Positions 20,657 through 33,260 of a stretch of 64,000 nucleotides of DNA are shown one piece after another. The notes under the pieces are model-generated. The model was not told the DNA's origin. It searched no databases and worked only from the letters and a program-made list of their open reading frames with translations. The DNA is from Diphasiastrum complanatum. Taxonomy: Eukaryota > Streptophyta > Lycopodiopsida > Lycopodiales > Lycopodiaceae. The position numbers were made by a program, and so were the translations under genes. The stretch's first letter is position 1; the number at the start of each line of letters is the position of its first letter. Location of the stretch: contig CM055109.1 of assembly GCA_029204225.1 (NCBI GenBank), forward strand, positions 33,142,317 to 33,206,316, read 5' to 3'.

Positions 20657-22749
20657 AAAAGAAGTTGAAAGCTTTATGCTAGTCTCCTTAGTAGATCATA
20701 ATACATCTTTGGTATGTCATTATGAAGTAATAATCTTTATCAAGAAGAGTGTAGGTTTTTTGCATGACCTTGCAAGAAATTGTCTTTTGTGCATTTTATC
20801 TAGGATTGATGTGAGACCTACGCAATTTGTTATTATAGGAAGGCAAGATTAAGGGGGAAATAAGTTTGGTTCAAGAAAATAAGTGTTTTCATTCTTGTCG
20901 AAAAAAAAAAAAAGATGATGGTGGAAGGAAAATGAAATGTGTGAAAATGAAAGAAAATGTAGTACCTTTATTCTAAATCCCAATCTTCAAGTTGTTCATA
21001 TTATGCATGCTTATGATGTTGAATTATGAACATATACATCATCCAATGTAAGGCGTGTCCACGTATGTTTACCACTAGTATTTTGCATTACTTCTTTAAG
21101 CTTGCAATCAACATAGATAAGGCGTGTCCACATATGTTTACATCCAATGTAAGGCGTGTCCGCATATGTTTACCACTAGTATTTTGCATTACTTCTTTTA
21201 GCTTGCAATCAACATAGATAAGCTTAGATTCAATGAGGCCAAATATTTTTCTATACAAATAAGTGTCCTTTGATGATGATTTACTTTCTTACATAAGAAG
21301 TTTACAATATGCCTCCATAATTGTGGAGTTACCACCATCAAATTTAAAGATGAAAAGATCATACTTACGTCTAAAATACTTGAGAGCAAGTAGATGAAAA
21401 AACTCCCATTCATGCCACCTAAAAAATATACAAAGAACTTTCATTTATAAGATTTTCACTTCAAAGTCATGTGAACATAACAAAACTAAGATAGTGTGCT
21501 CCCCCTCAAGCTTATCAATCTCATAAGTCAATGAAGAAGCATCATAATCATATATAGAGTACAAATCCATAAGAATTGATGAAATAAAATGTCCATTCAA
21601 GATGCATCTGAGTGTAAAAATGCTCGAGGTGGTTGCTTGTACCTTAGCCCAAGAGGCTTGAAAGACCTTGAAAACCATCTATTATTCAAGAATACATTGA
21701 GTATGTTGACTTTAAGGAATTGAATATTCTAATATCTCCAAAAGTGCTCAATCATATGTTTTGAGGGTTAAGGACTTGAATAGAGAATTTTTTTGCATAG
21801 GACATGGCATTAAGAAAATTGAGCTAGTACAATGAATGGATTAGCCATGTGATTATGTTATGTTAGATTAGTAGAATTCATTATGTAATGTGTCCATGTC
21901 ATCTTACATTTTACAATTCTAGATCGATGCAATTAATCAACCACATAAATTCATCACAAGAAGAAAATGACCTCCACCAATGTAGAGAGAGATTAATGAA
22001 ACACAGTTCTTCTCGACAAGTCAAGACCAAACCTTTTAAACCCTTTATTCATAAACCAACACGGTAAAACATAGCTGAAAAGCATATAGTACTCAAAAAG
22101 CACCATAAAGCAAAACCTATTACAAGACATCCAATTGGTACCTGCCACCATCCCACCACACAAAACCGCACAAGTTAGCATAGCGAGGAAGACAAGTGTC
22201 AACGCTGAATGTCAGTTGTAATCCATGTACAAAATAAGCTTAGCAACTTAACAACTTAAAGTATAATAATATAGTCCAAAAGTGATTAATAGCGATTGGC
22301 CACACCATATCCTTGTCGTATCAGGACATTCTGAATCGAACCTAATCAAAAAAGAAGGTCGTAAAATACTCGATGCTACAAGAAGCGCATGTTGTATATG
22401 TTAGTGATTGAACACTAATATTCTCTTTGAAATAGAAACCAGTCAATAGCATGATAGCAGCCTGGCTAAAGCATGAGCTATACTAAACAAAACCAGAATG
22501 TGCAGGTATTTGAGTTGTAACTCTTGTATGATAGAATGAAAATACAGTTGATCCTTCTCTAGACTTTGCACGTGGCATTTCAGTATTCAGAAAACAACCA
22601 AACAATCATGTTATCCTTTGAAGGATATTAGTGCTTATTGTGTACTAGCTAACAAACAAGTTATCATCCTTACATATATACCATAATGCATTTTTAAAAT
22701 CTATCAATTTAAGTCAGAGTCAAATGCTCAAATTGAATCAATGGTTGTT
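20657..22749. other. AT-rich unassigned region with a tandem duplication
   Basis: No conserved coding frame. A direct duplication with an offset of about 101 bp (21041-21124 and 21142-21224) repeats TCCAATGTAAGGCGTGTCC and ACCACTAGTATTTTGCATTA. An A-run lies at about 20900. The rest shows nothing recognisable. Confidence 0.5.
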
Positions 22750-24744
22750 TGAATCAAAAATTCGAGTGCCTCCATTGATAATCGATATTCAACACTCCTT
22801 CGATAGTTCAACCTTTCTCAATAGTTTGACTGTCTTCAATAATTAGATACTTGTGAACGATTCTCATGTATTTATGTAGACTGTGAGACAATGCGAGTAA
22901 ATATGCAGCAACATGAATGAATCTAGATTAACTGTGGAGTTTAGAGAGAGAGAGAAAATAAAATTAACACCCCCCCTTAATTTGGATCCATGAATGCCTT
23001 GATCTTCAGACTAAGTGATGCACAAAATCTATTGTGTACATCAATGCTCAGTGCCTTGGTAAATGCATCTGATATCATATTCTGCATTCGACAATACTCT
23101 AAGCTTAACTCTTTGATGAGAATTCTACTCATGACATAGTGATATTTAATCTCAATGTGCATACTCCTACGATGAAATCCAGGGTTGGCTGATAAAGGCA
23201 GTTGCACTCTGATTATCGCATAAAACAATTGTCAAAGCATGTCGTTTTAGACAAATGTCCGATAACAGATTTCTCAACCATACTGCTTCTTTATGTTGGG
23301 AATCGAGATGTGGTGGACGATTCCTTGGTGCCTGCACTACGCCTATCAATTCTAACGACTTTGAAGTTAGGATCATCCTAATTCTACTAATAGAAAGTAG
23401 ATTCATAGAAATATTAGGTACATAAAAAACTTTTGAGAGTAGTTTAAATTGATCATTTTTTAAGTTTAATCTTATATTGCCTTCACCTTCGATAGCATCT
23501 GTGCTAGTGTCGCCGAGGTGAACGTACATTTTGGTACTGTAAGAGTATAAGATTCAAAACAGTTGATATGATCGGTCATGTGCTGAGTGGCTCCGAAATC
23601 AATCAACTAGGCTTTATCATGTGATGCTTTTTGATGGGTGGTCATGAATGCATCTTTACCCACTTCTTGATTGAGGTTGTGAGATGTCTCTTCATCTACA
23701 TTTTCTAGTTGATTCGATTGCTTCTTGTTGTTGTTCTTGGCTTTCAATATCTTGCAATCTTGAATCTCGTGGTTGGTGCACTTGTAGTACTTTTAGAACA
23801 TCTTCTTCTTTGTCTGTGGATTCAATGACTGCTCTATGACTCTAGGTCGGCTTTTGATTTGAGTTGAACTGCTTCAAGCCTTTCTTCTTCTAGTTCTTTG
23901 AGCCTCTATTTTCACATAGAGCGTGCGAGTCTATATTCGAAGCTGTGGAAGCTCCATTTCTTCGATTGTATTTCTACATCAACGTAGCGATTACTCTTGA
24001 AAGAGTTAGATCTGAGTGTCATAATGATTATCAGCCAATTTTTGTACATAAATGACAATCTTGGTAGTAGTGTCATAATTGCATCTTGATCGTCCATGAC
24101 TGATCCGACAATGGCCATATACTGCAAGAGGGACTTGAACTTGTTTATGTGATTTGTAATGAACCAATAGACATTTTGAGCGAGAAAACTTTCATCTAAG
24201 ACTTAGAAGTTACATCTCTCACATCATACAATGTATTGAGAATATCCTAGACTTCTTTCAATGTCTGAGCTTTAGATACGTGGCCGATTTGGGTATCTAG
24301 AATGTTGAAGATGATCAGTGCAAAGGCTTTGCCATCCTTTGCTTCCATTGGAGATTGCCTTGTCGTCTGTATCAGGTCTGACTTTGATACATGTGACAAC
24401 ATCATACAATTCCTTGGCCATTAGTATTATTTTCATCTTAAATCTCAACAAGTGGTAGTTGGATCTATCGAGCTTATCTACAATGAGACCAGCCTTATTT
24501 TGAAAATCCATGTGGAACTTACTAATAGTGATAACTATCAATGACTTAAGATTGAAATAAAGTCTAGTGCTACTATGAACAAGAAAGTGATTATTCTATT
24601 TGGTTGACTAAATCAAGTTCTGAGAGAAGCTTCTGATATCAAGTTGTTTGATAATGGATTTAGATGTCTTGTCGCTTTCATACCATGTTTGGAAAGAGGA
24701 ATGATGGAAAATAAATGATGGCGGATAAGTCCTCACCCTCGGTG
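22750..24744 (-). mobile_element. copia-A copy (minus): LTR pieces, gag, protease joined to RNase H tail
   Basis: From 5' to 3' on the minus strand: an LTR end (TGTTTGG in plus sense at 24686); a degenerate primer-binding site (TGGTATGAAAGC, plus-strand 24674-24685); the gag start (24541-24272; LDRSNYHLLRFKMKIILMAK); a knuckle-like segment near 23790; protease (DFGATQHMTDH, about 23600, where the catalytic DSGA has become DFGA); and the LNLKNDQFKLLSKVFYVP segment. Near 23330 it jumps to RNase H (EAVWLRNLLSD, IVLCDNQSA) and the tail (YHYVMSRILIKELSLEYC, DAFTKALSIDVHNRF), ending at 22977. A polypurine tract and about 215 bp of diverged 3' LTR follow. Integrase and RT are entirely missing. Confidence 0.85.
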
Positions 24745-26515
24745 GACAAACCTTTTGGTGCAAGACTGACAGGAAGCTCCCTAAGTGGTTTGAGAGATTG
24801 TTGGAGAGCCGCGACATGGATGAATTTCCAGGATCATCTAGCCAGGGAGAGCTACGAAGATCAATAAGAGAGAAGACACAACCTGAAAGGTATGAAGCAA
24901 ATTATGCTCTCTTATCTAGCATTATTCAAAGCAAAGAACCTTTGACTTATGGTGAAGCGAAGGATGATGACATTTTGGTCAAGGCCATGGGAGAGGAGAT
25001 GGAGTCAATCGCTAAACATAGCACATGGGACTTAGTAGAACCACCAGTTGGCAAGAAACCCATTGGTTGCAAATGGGTATACAGGACTAAGTACCATGCA
25101 GATGGAAGTATAGCAAAGCACAAGGCAAGATTGGTGATCAAAGGGTATGCACAAAGTAAAGGCATCGACTATGAGGAGACCTTTGCGCCAGTTTGTAAGT
25201 GGAATAGTCTACGTCTACTTGTTGCTTTAGCTTCACATTTTGGTTGGCCTTTGCATCAGATGGATGTGAAATCTGCTTTTCTAAATGGCGAGTTAGAAGA
25301 AGAAGTGTTCATGGATCAACCTGAAGGCTTTGTAGCAAAGGGACAGGAAAATAAAGTTTGTCGCTTGAAGAAAGCCCTTTATGGTCGTAAACAGGCAGCA
25401 CATGCGTGGTATAGAAGGATTGATGCCTACTTTCATTCAAAGGAGATGGTGAGAACACATTCTGATCCAAATCTACATGTCTTATGCTTTGATGGTATGG
25501 TTGCTTTGATTGCTCTTTATGTTGATTACTTGATTATTATGGGAAATAATCAAGAGATGATAGACATGATCAATAAAGACCTCATGGAACAATTCGAGAT
25601 GACAGATCTCAGCCTGATGCATTATTGCCTTGGAGTAGAGGTGTGGCAAAAAGGACACGAAGTGGGTTTAACACGGGTGAAGTATGTCAAAGAGTTACTG
25701 CACAGGTTTAGGTTGCAGGATTGCAAACCAGTAAATACTCCTATTGAACCAGGTAAAAAGCTTTCTAAGCTTGATGAGTCACAGTCATTTGATGCTACGC
25801 TATATAGATAGTTAGTAGAGAGCTTGATTTACCCTACCACGACTAGACCAGATATATGCTATGTTGTTGGCATGTAAGTCAGTTTATGACAGCACCTACG
25901 GAAACGCATTGGAAGGCAGCTAAACGCATTTTGTGTTATGTGAAAGGCACTTCAGATTATGGCTTGATTTACAGAAAGCATGATGGTTTACCTGAGTTGT
26001 GTGGCTATGTGGATGCAGATTGGGGAGGTGACTATGATGATCATAGATCCACCACAAGGTATGTATTCCAAGTTTGTGGTAGTTGCTTTTCCTGGTCTAG
26101 TAAAAAGCAAAGTACAATTGCTCTATCCACCATAGAAGCAGAGTATAAGGCAATGTGTAGTGCAGCACAGAAAGCTATATGGTTGAGACAAATCTTGGAA
26201 GAAGTTGGCATGAAGCAGGAAAATCCCACGACATTACATAGCTCAGAGTGGCATTCAGCTAGCAAAGAATCCAGTGTTCCGTGCGAGAACTAAACACATT
26301 GAGATTCAGTATCACTTTATACGTGAGAGGCTGCTGAGTCATGAAATTCATGTTGTTCATTGTAGCACAGAAGAACAACTAGCTGATATTTTCACTAAGC
26401 CACTTGTTGGAGAAAAGTTTGATAAGTTTAGATCAAAACTTTCTGTACTTAAAGATATTGACTTTAAAGCTATGTATATGACTATATAAAAAGTAGACTC
26501 TACTTTAAGAGAGAG
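24745..26515 (+). pseudogene. copia-B reverse transcriptase-RNase H
   Basis: A long plus frame (24798-25811) with RT motifs: KHSTWDLVEPPVGKKPIGCKW, GIDYEETFAPVCKWNSLRLL, MDVKSAFLNGELEEEVFM and CRLKKALYGRKQAAHAWY. The catalytic box reads YVDY instead of YVDD near 25521, so the enzyme is dead even where the frame is open. An in-frame stop at 25809 is followed by RNase H (YVDADWGGDYDDHRSTT, ALSTIEAEYKAM, then a frameshift at about 26270, KHIEIQYHFIRERLLSHEIH, ADIFTKPLVGEKFDKF) ending at 26489. A purine tract precedes the 3' LTR. Gag, protease and integrase are missing here but present in the inverted copia-B piece at 17.2-20.7 kb. Confidence 0.92.
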
Positions 26516-26780
26516 AGTTAGAATTAAAGTAGAATCACTATGCTACTGTACTGTGGGTCTTATCAGTGGATAAGAATCAGTTGGCCTCGCCACGAGGCAA
26601 GTCGGCATCCCGCCAACGGCAACCTGGGTCATGCATGGGTTGCTTGAATGAACAACTATATGTACAGTGTAATTTCATTTTGAGAAATACAGTTGCTATG
26701 TGAGCTTGCAGTGGAGAGTGTTTTCTGTCTATGTTACTGTTTTGCATGATCTGTGTTCCTGTGCAAAGCAAATTCTAAGT
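26516..26780 (+). mobile_element. copia-B 3' LTR
   Basis: AGTTAGAATTAAAG ... AATTCTAAGT (265 bp) directly after a GAGAGAG purine tract. It is the partner family of the LTR at 20383-20656. The terminal ten bases form a near-perfect inverted repeat instead of the usual TG...CA. Confidence 0.9.
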
Positions 26781-27728
26781 CTTTTTGCACCCACACTAGA
26801 GACAATCCTTCTCTAGATCTTCCTAAGGTTGGTTCACATGTCAAAATATCAAAGAAATATATTTTATTGACATCTTGATTCAAAAGAACATAAAAAATAA
26901 ATCTACAAATGATTCTACTCATGGTCTTTCTTACCCGGCCTTCTTATTTGTCCATAAAGTTCATTTATCCTACATGTATTGCCATATGTGCTAGATGTAT
27001 ACCATTTCAAGCCACAATCATTTTTTGGACTTCGTATCACCATCTTATTGCCATTTATGTTATTACACTTACTAAAAGTAGTCTCTATTTACTTCAAACT
27101 ATATCCACCAGACAATCTAAACTGGAACATATAAAAAAAACTAGCAAATAAAGACATGCAGTGAGAAAACCCTAACACTATCAAATCTAACAAACCTTAA
27201 CCTAATTGTTAAGACCTTCATGTGGAACGAAAAAATCATCACATATACAAATTTTTGGTATGAAATGATACTTCAAATAATTTTATTTTTGATCATGTAT
27301 GAAACAATGTAGAACATAGCATCCAAATTTCTAACACAAGAAAACTAGCTAGTTTATACTTGAAAAACTACATACCGAGCATATAACATGACTTGGTCTA
27401 AAATTTGAACTCTGAAAAATCTCTTAGTAAATACATCTCAATGGTGATCCTTAACTTGATGGATAAACCTCCAACAAGCCTTTTTTATACAAGAAAATAT
27501 CCTCCTTACTTTTATAGCTAATGTTTTCACATGTGGCTCCTCTTGCATCAAAGCTTCATATCATGCTCATCATTGTCACTTCAAAAGGCTTGAAAAGTTG
27601 TGAAGAGAAATAAGATCTTGGTTGCAAACCGAATGACCTCCGTCACAAGCCACAAACACCAAAGACAATACTTGTTTTGACTGTGCAATGTGAGTAGATG
27701 CTCCACTTGTTGTCTTCTCGATCACTCT
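26781..27728. other. unassigned AT-rich stretch
   Basis: No conserved domain found on either strand. If the primer-binding site at 27729 is real, this would be the internal 5' part of a minus-strand retroelement, but no gag motif was seen. Confidence 0.35.
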
Positions 27729-28110
27729 CTCTGATACCATGTTAAAATTTGAACCCAGTTTGATACTACTTGAAGACTAAAAAAATGTAATAATCCACAA
27801 GAGCATGCCCTGATTTCAGCACATTACAGAAATCCCTAAGGTTATATTCAAGCACTTCACGAGAATTTTATATATAATAAATAGGATGCTAAAATGCTTT
27901 ATTCATGTGCATATACACAATACATAAGAAAGTTACAACACTAGTTTATGAAATAAGGGCCTCCTCCTCTCCTACTATCCTCCACAACACAACACATGAA
28001 AAGAACAATGAAAGGACTATCCAATAGTCATTCCAATAATCAAAATAATTGGGTTAAGTCCTATTTACATGAAGTATGGGTCAAGTTTCTACCCAAGCCC
28101 TAACCTAATG
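27729..28110 (-). mobile_element. possible LTR with primer-binding site
   Basis: Plus strand CTCTGATACCA (27729-27739) is the complement of TGGTATCAGAG, followed by TGTTAAAATTTG..., so a minus-strand 5' LTR would end here. Read on the minus strand, the putative LTR contains an AATAAA signal (about 27880-27900) and ends AACA. The upper edge is a guess because there is no second copy. Confidence 0.4.
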
Positions 28111-29230
28111 TGTGAGTCACATTGCTAATCCTAGCCTTACATTGTCACCAATGGTAAGGATGAGACATTGGTGAATTTAGCCAACAAATTGTAGTAGCTT
28201 GCGTAGCACTCAAAGAAGATAACTCGAGGCTCAATTTTGGCATCCTATAGTCTAGAAATCACATATGTGAGGTCCAAATTTGCACATCTATTATTTTTTT
28301 TATGAGAATATTTAATTGATACATTATATGTTAAAAAAATCTCAAAAAACATTGATGATAAAAAGACATACTTTTGGATATCTAACTTTACTAGATGCCC
28401 AACATAGATAATTGCATGATTAACTTTTGAGATACGTTGAGGTGATGCTATGATTGAACAATATTTTAGCATAAAAAATATATAGCAAATGCTTTTCAAT
28501 GTGATGATTTGATGTATTGTACTTTGCTTTTCTTGTCAACTTGTGCACATTAACTACAAGAGACATGATCAATCAAATTTCATCTACAAATTCTCCCTAT
28601 TATTTTCAACTTTGAAAATTCTAACGTGAAGCTATATATAATTTTGAATACAGTTTGAGTCTATCCACTTATTCTTTCTGGCACTACATGCCCATGTGCT
28701 TTCTTAACATCAAAATCACCTTATAAGTGTTTGGAACACAATGTTTAAGTTTTGGCTATGATGTAAAGGAAATTATCTTTTTTGTGGGTAGGGTAATGAA
28801 ATTATATACCCTACAAGAAGTCTTGGATGAATCACTAGTATCTTAAAGGGATGGTACCAACATATTTGTATCTAAAACATAAGGATTGTGTTACTCCTAG
28901 ATAATTATCCATGTCCAGTATGTGAGATCATGGTGTTTGACTGCTATAATGCAAGAATAGGAGGTCAATTGCTTATATTTGGGTTGTATGAGATCCTAGA
29001 AGGAATATTCTCTCCCTAATGGAGATTATATATACTTGTGGAACTTGCCCATCTCCCCATTGGATTTTCTGATTCATGAAGTCAAGATTACCTCCTCTCT
29101 TGTATTCATTCACCTTGGCTTGGGGGTGAAGTGGTTAGGGTATTGACTAGCCATTTCTTGTTGGTTGAGTGGTTTTGCTCCACAGGTGTCCTTTTGGTTG
29201 CATGTAACAGGATTTGAGAAGAGCTTCAGT
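28111..29230. other. unassigned stretch
   Basis: AT-rich, with no motif that could be tied to a gene family. The right end leads into gypsy gag sequence. Confidence 0.4.
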
Positions 29231-30745
29231 TGGCGATCGTTATAGTGGTACGACTGGTTAACCAAGTGGAGTAGTTTTTTCAATCTACATGCACTTTCTA
29301 AAGAGAAAAAAATCGAGAGCATGGTTCTATTCTTCTGAGAAAAGGCTTTGTCGTGATGGCATGATTTGCAGCCCAAACTCACTGCGTGGGAAGAATTCAT
29401 GGAAGTATTCAGAGAGTTGTTTGTGGTTGCGGACGATTCGAACTTTTACCAAAGATTTGTCTGTTGCAAAATGGTTACTTGGAGTTTAGACTTGTACTTA
29501 CAAGAATTTATGGATTTGTGAAACAAAGTTCCATCATTCAATGCGAAATTGGCACTCTGGCAATTTATCCTATGTTTGCCAACTGATTATCAGAATGAAT
29601 GTAAGAGAAACATGTTGCAGACTTTTGATGACGTCGTACGAGTCGCAAAAGCTTATGATTCCACAGTGGTGGCATCCAGAAAGCAGTTTCAGGCTAATCC
29701 ATCTAGATCCAACCAAAAGAACGGAAAGAAACGAGTTCATGATAATAAAAAAACCCAACAAATATTGTGACTAACTAGATCAAAATTGCATTGGATTTTA
29801 AGCAAAAGAAACAAGTGTCCTGGAAGAAGGCTAGGAGGATGAATGTGTGCTTTGTCTGTAACAAGCTTGGACATGTTATGAAGTTCTGCCCAGAGCAAAA
29901 GAAACCCACAGCTCAAGTCATTGAGATGCTAGGTAAAAAAAAATTATAAAATATAACAAGGTTAATTGTGAGTGTGAATGTTCATTCAGTACTACTTCAT
30001 TCTTGCCTAATGAATTATTTTGTTTGAAAGTCACACTTAAAGGACATGAAGTTAGTATATTGGTGGATGGTGGATCTACTCCTAATTTTATTAACTTTGG
30101 TCTTGTGCAAAAACTCGGCCTACAAATTGAAGCCAGTGATCATAGATATAAGATATATATAGCTTTAGGTGCGAAGTTGTAGACTTGGGATGTCAAAGAT
30201 CCGAAGCTCCCAGTTGGATTCAAGACTATAAAGAGTTGATAAATTTTCATGTTCTAGATTTAGCACATACGGACATAATCATAGGATATGAATGGTTATT
30301 TAAGAAATCTCCTGATATAGCTTTTGAGAAGCATGGGCTCTCTTTTCAGAAGGGTAAGGAAGTAGTTACTATGTTTGGGGACAGATATGTGCTCTCTTTT
30401 CAAGAGGGTAAGGAAGTAGTTACTATGTTTGGAGACAGACATGTGCATCCATCTGGGATGATTTCATTGGCTAATGTAAATGAAATTTTTAATTCATAGT
30501 ATGAAGCTTATTCTTTGTTTGCCAAACCCATTTGATTTATGTGAAATGCATCTAAGTAGTTGTGAATTGTCAAAAATTCTTAACTCAATGGACTTAGATC
30601 AGGAGCAAATAGAGAAGAATAAGATATTAACTGAATTCAAATATATTTTTCCATTTGAATTACCTTATGGAATACCACCGTCTAGGTCAGTAGACCACAG
30701 AATTGAGTAAATTCCAGGTAGTCACCCTGTCTCTAGACAACCTTA
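29231..30745 (+). pseudogene. Ty3/gypsy gag-protease-RT start (degenerate)
   Basis: Plus strand, several frames. Gag: KALSRWHDLQPKLTAWEEF (about 29340-29400) and QTFDDVVRVAKAYDS (about 29615-29660). A zinc knuckle CFVCNKLGHVMKFC (about 29850-29890) keeps all CX2CX4HX4C ligands. Protease: ILVDGGSTPNFINFGLVQKL (about 30057-30115) and FHVLDLAHTDIIIGYEWL (about 30247-30300). The RT N-terminus is seen at FELPYGIPPSRSVDHRIE (about 30655-30709). A 54-bp in-frame tandem duplication (30337-30444) and several stops are present. It is cut at about 30745 by a copia-C LTR. Confidence 0.85.
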
Positions 30746-30878
30746 TACGTCGATGTCGAGTTTGAACATATGTATATTTCTACATGAGAGTAGTCGAAGT
30801 CGATGAAGTCGAACTTCGACATATTTTTCAGGATGCTCATTATTGAATGGATTTGAGGTTGAGCATCGAAATCCAACA
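30742..30878 (-). mobile_element. copia-C 3' LTR fragment
   Basis: Minus strand begins TGTTGGATTTCGATGCTCAA after a G-rich polypurine tract (plus strand ATTCCCCCCTTAA). It matches the start of the copia-C LTR at 57869 (TGTTGGAATTTGATGCTCAG; both continue into a CATTCAATAATGAGCAT run). Truncated at about 30742 in the gypsy fragment. Confidence 0.75.
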
Positions 30879-31561
30879 TTCCCCCCTTAATGTGGATCCT
30901 GAAACTTTTTTATCTTCAGATTTAACATGTCACTAAATCTGAGATGGTGCTCCTTTGATAGAGCCTTTGTGAAGTAATTTGCTGCCATAAGATCTGTCGT
31001 GCAGTAAACCAGTGACACTTCCTTGCTTTGCACTTTCTCTCCAAGGTAGTGAGACTTGATTTCGATATGTTTGCTTCAAGAATGAAATATCAGATTTAGA
31101 GATAGTGCTATTGTGCTTTGATTGTCATAAAAAATAGTCATTGGATGTGATTGAGCAAGGTCGATATCTGCAAACAGGTGCCTTAGCCAAATTGCCTCCT
31201 TGTGGTAGCATTCATGGTAGCTATATATTCTAATTCGGTTGATGATAATACTACTGAGGTCTACATACATCAGTGAGCCGACGATGGAGTGAAATGGGTA
31301 TTGCTTCATTTCCTCCTTTTCTGCCTCTGTTTGGGAAGATTGTCCCTTTAAAAGCTTTGGACTAGGGTTGAGTGGAAAGTGACTCGATTTGTAGTTGGCC
31401 ATTCCATACTTTTCTAGCACGTTGGAGAGATATCTTTGCTGACTAATAAAAATCAGTTTGATGGGTCGAATTCGGAGGATTTTGATTATGAGACAGTAGT
31501 GGGTTGGACCCATATTTGTCATTTTGTACTCCTGGGCCAACATGCATTTCGTATCCTTCAT
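30879..31561 (-). pseudogene. copia-C RT end and RNase H
   Basis: The minus-strand frame 31561-31076 encodes MLAQEYKMTNMGPTHYCL and ISQQRYLSNVLEKYGMANYK (post-catalytic RT), then the FHSIVGSLMY motif. It passes directly into EAIWLRHLFADIDLAQSH and FYDNQSTIALSLN (RNase H), then a tail ending in a DPH-type C-terminus at about 30893. The RNase H front part (DADWAGD region) is deleted. A nearly identical family member lies on the plus strand at 56751-57868. Confidence 0.85.
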
Positions 31562-32373
31562 TAGATTATATCACAGCCTCTCAAGATACAAAGGAAGCAA
31601 TACGATTGACAAACGTACTTTCTAATATCAGTTTAAATCAATATGCTCCGACAATCCTGTTTTGTGATAATTAAAGTGCCATTGCTTTATCAGCCAATCT
31701 AGATTTCATTCTAGGAGTAAGCATATTGAAATTAAGTATCACTATGTCACTAACTGGACGGATGCTAGCTCACTACGGCCAATTGGCCATTATAATCTAT
31801 GATCTAATCAACTGTCCTATTGGACGCACGCCCGTTCTTGCTTCGTATAAATAGTTGATCATACGTCTATTATTTCAAATGTCTTGAAGTAGAATTTAGC
31901 ACAACTCTGTCAAGTTTTCAAGCTTGAACACTCTTGAGCATTCTAGCTCAGTTCTTTAGAGTTCTATTAGAGTTTTGCTATTAGCGCTTACTGCTTATCA
32001 GCGGAAGTGCAAATCAGACAGAGTTTTCAAAGATAACTTAGAATATGCGGTTTCTATCCGCAATTGTCTTGTGCTCATCATGTTGCTGAATCGATCTATC
32101 CTTTATTGCATTCAGTGTCATGTCAGAATCTCTGTGATCTCATATTGCTTTTGTCTGATAATTCAATTCTTTATTGTTTGGCTACATAATCATTTTAGCT
32201 CTGATGATTTTAAAGTTAGTTGCTAAAAAATTGAACGTGATTCTTGTCATTATGTTTTGTTCAAAATAGATAGGCGTAGTCATGCATTAGGAAAGTAGGC
32301 TCATTCCGTTGCGCTTGATAAGTCGTTCACAAGCTTCGACTTGTCGTTATTGCATTATCACCTTTTTCCAACA
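31562..32373 (+). mobile_element. copia-A RNase H remnant and LTR end
   Basis: 31562-31756 encodes the copia-A RNase H segment (APTILFCDN region, then a stop, then HSRSKHIEIKYHYV) on the plus strand, immediately abutting the minus-strand copia-C piece. From about 31757 it passes straight into the later part of a copia-A LTR (CGTATAAATAGTTGATCAT, GCGCTTACTGCTTATCAGCG) and ends TTTTTCCAACA. The RNase H tail, polypurine tract and LTR start are deleted. Confidence 0.8.
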
Positions 32374-33260
32374 CCCACTAAGTAAACTTACACCATGTTA
32401 GTGTTTTTCTTTTGGACAATGCCCATGTGTGGCGGGTTTTGAACTTGGATCATGATATATTTTTTTTCTTTTTCGAGCACCTCCCATGTGTGGGTGGGGT
32501 TTGAACATGGGTGGTCAATCCCACACTAAAAATCTCTACCACCACACATGGGTGGATCATATTAGTTTTTTACTAAAGGCGATGTTAAAGGCTTTTGAAA
32601 CATGAAAATGACACACTCATTCACTTGCCCCGACAAGATGCCCATGTCCTCCACACGTTAGTCAAAGGACCTCAAGAGGTTTTCATAAGTTCTTGAGCTA
32701 AATACCCACACCCACTAGTAATTTCATTTAGCTAAATAAAACTTGTTAATTCATTTATGCTAAGTGCAGGCGGGGCCACCATATGCCTTGGGTAGCTTAA
32801 TAGGGGGTGGAGTTAAGTGCAAGCTGGAGCTGTGTGGAGAGGGTGGCGTAGGCATAGATATACCTAGCCCTTCACCCTATATGTGAAGGGTGAGAGGATG
32901 ATGCTTCTAATGTGCTAACATGCAAGTTTGAGGCTTGCAATAGCCTCTGACAGGCAGCTCCGAGAGGGATTTAGCTCAATTTCTTAACATGTGCCTATAC
33001 TCAATTCTGATTGAGGGTGTAGGAACGTATTCTATGGTTCAGAAGCCTCATATTATGTGCAATCTTTCAGGCTTACTCGTGATACCTAACTAATGCCATC
33101 CTAACTACTGGTTAGCCCACCAATTAACCTAGCACAATAGCAAATGGAACCAGTGGCTAGTAGTTACCGAAGCGAAGATAAGACGATCCCCGCAACCCCG
33201 CCCCCAAGAAGAAAAAGGAAAATAGATTCTTTCCAAGTTGGAAAGAAAAGGCCCTTGTGC
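32374..33260. other. intergenic, no gene seen
   Basis: Contains short repeats of CCCATGTGTGG and an 8-bp hairpin (CCCTTCAC/GTGAAGGG, about 32870-32890). No coding motif. Confidence 0.45.
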
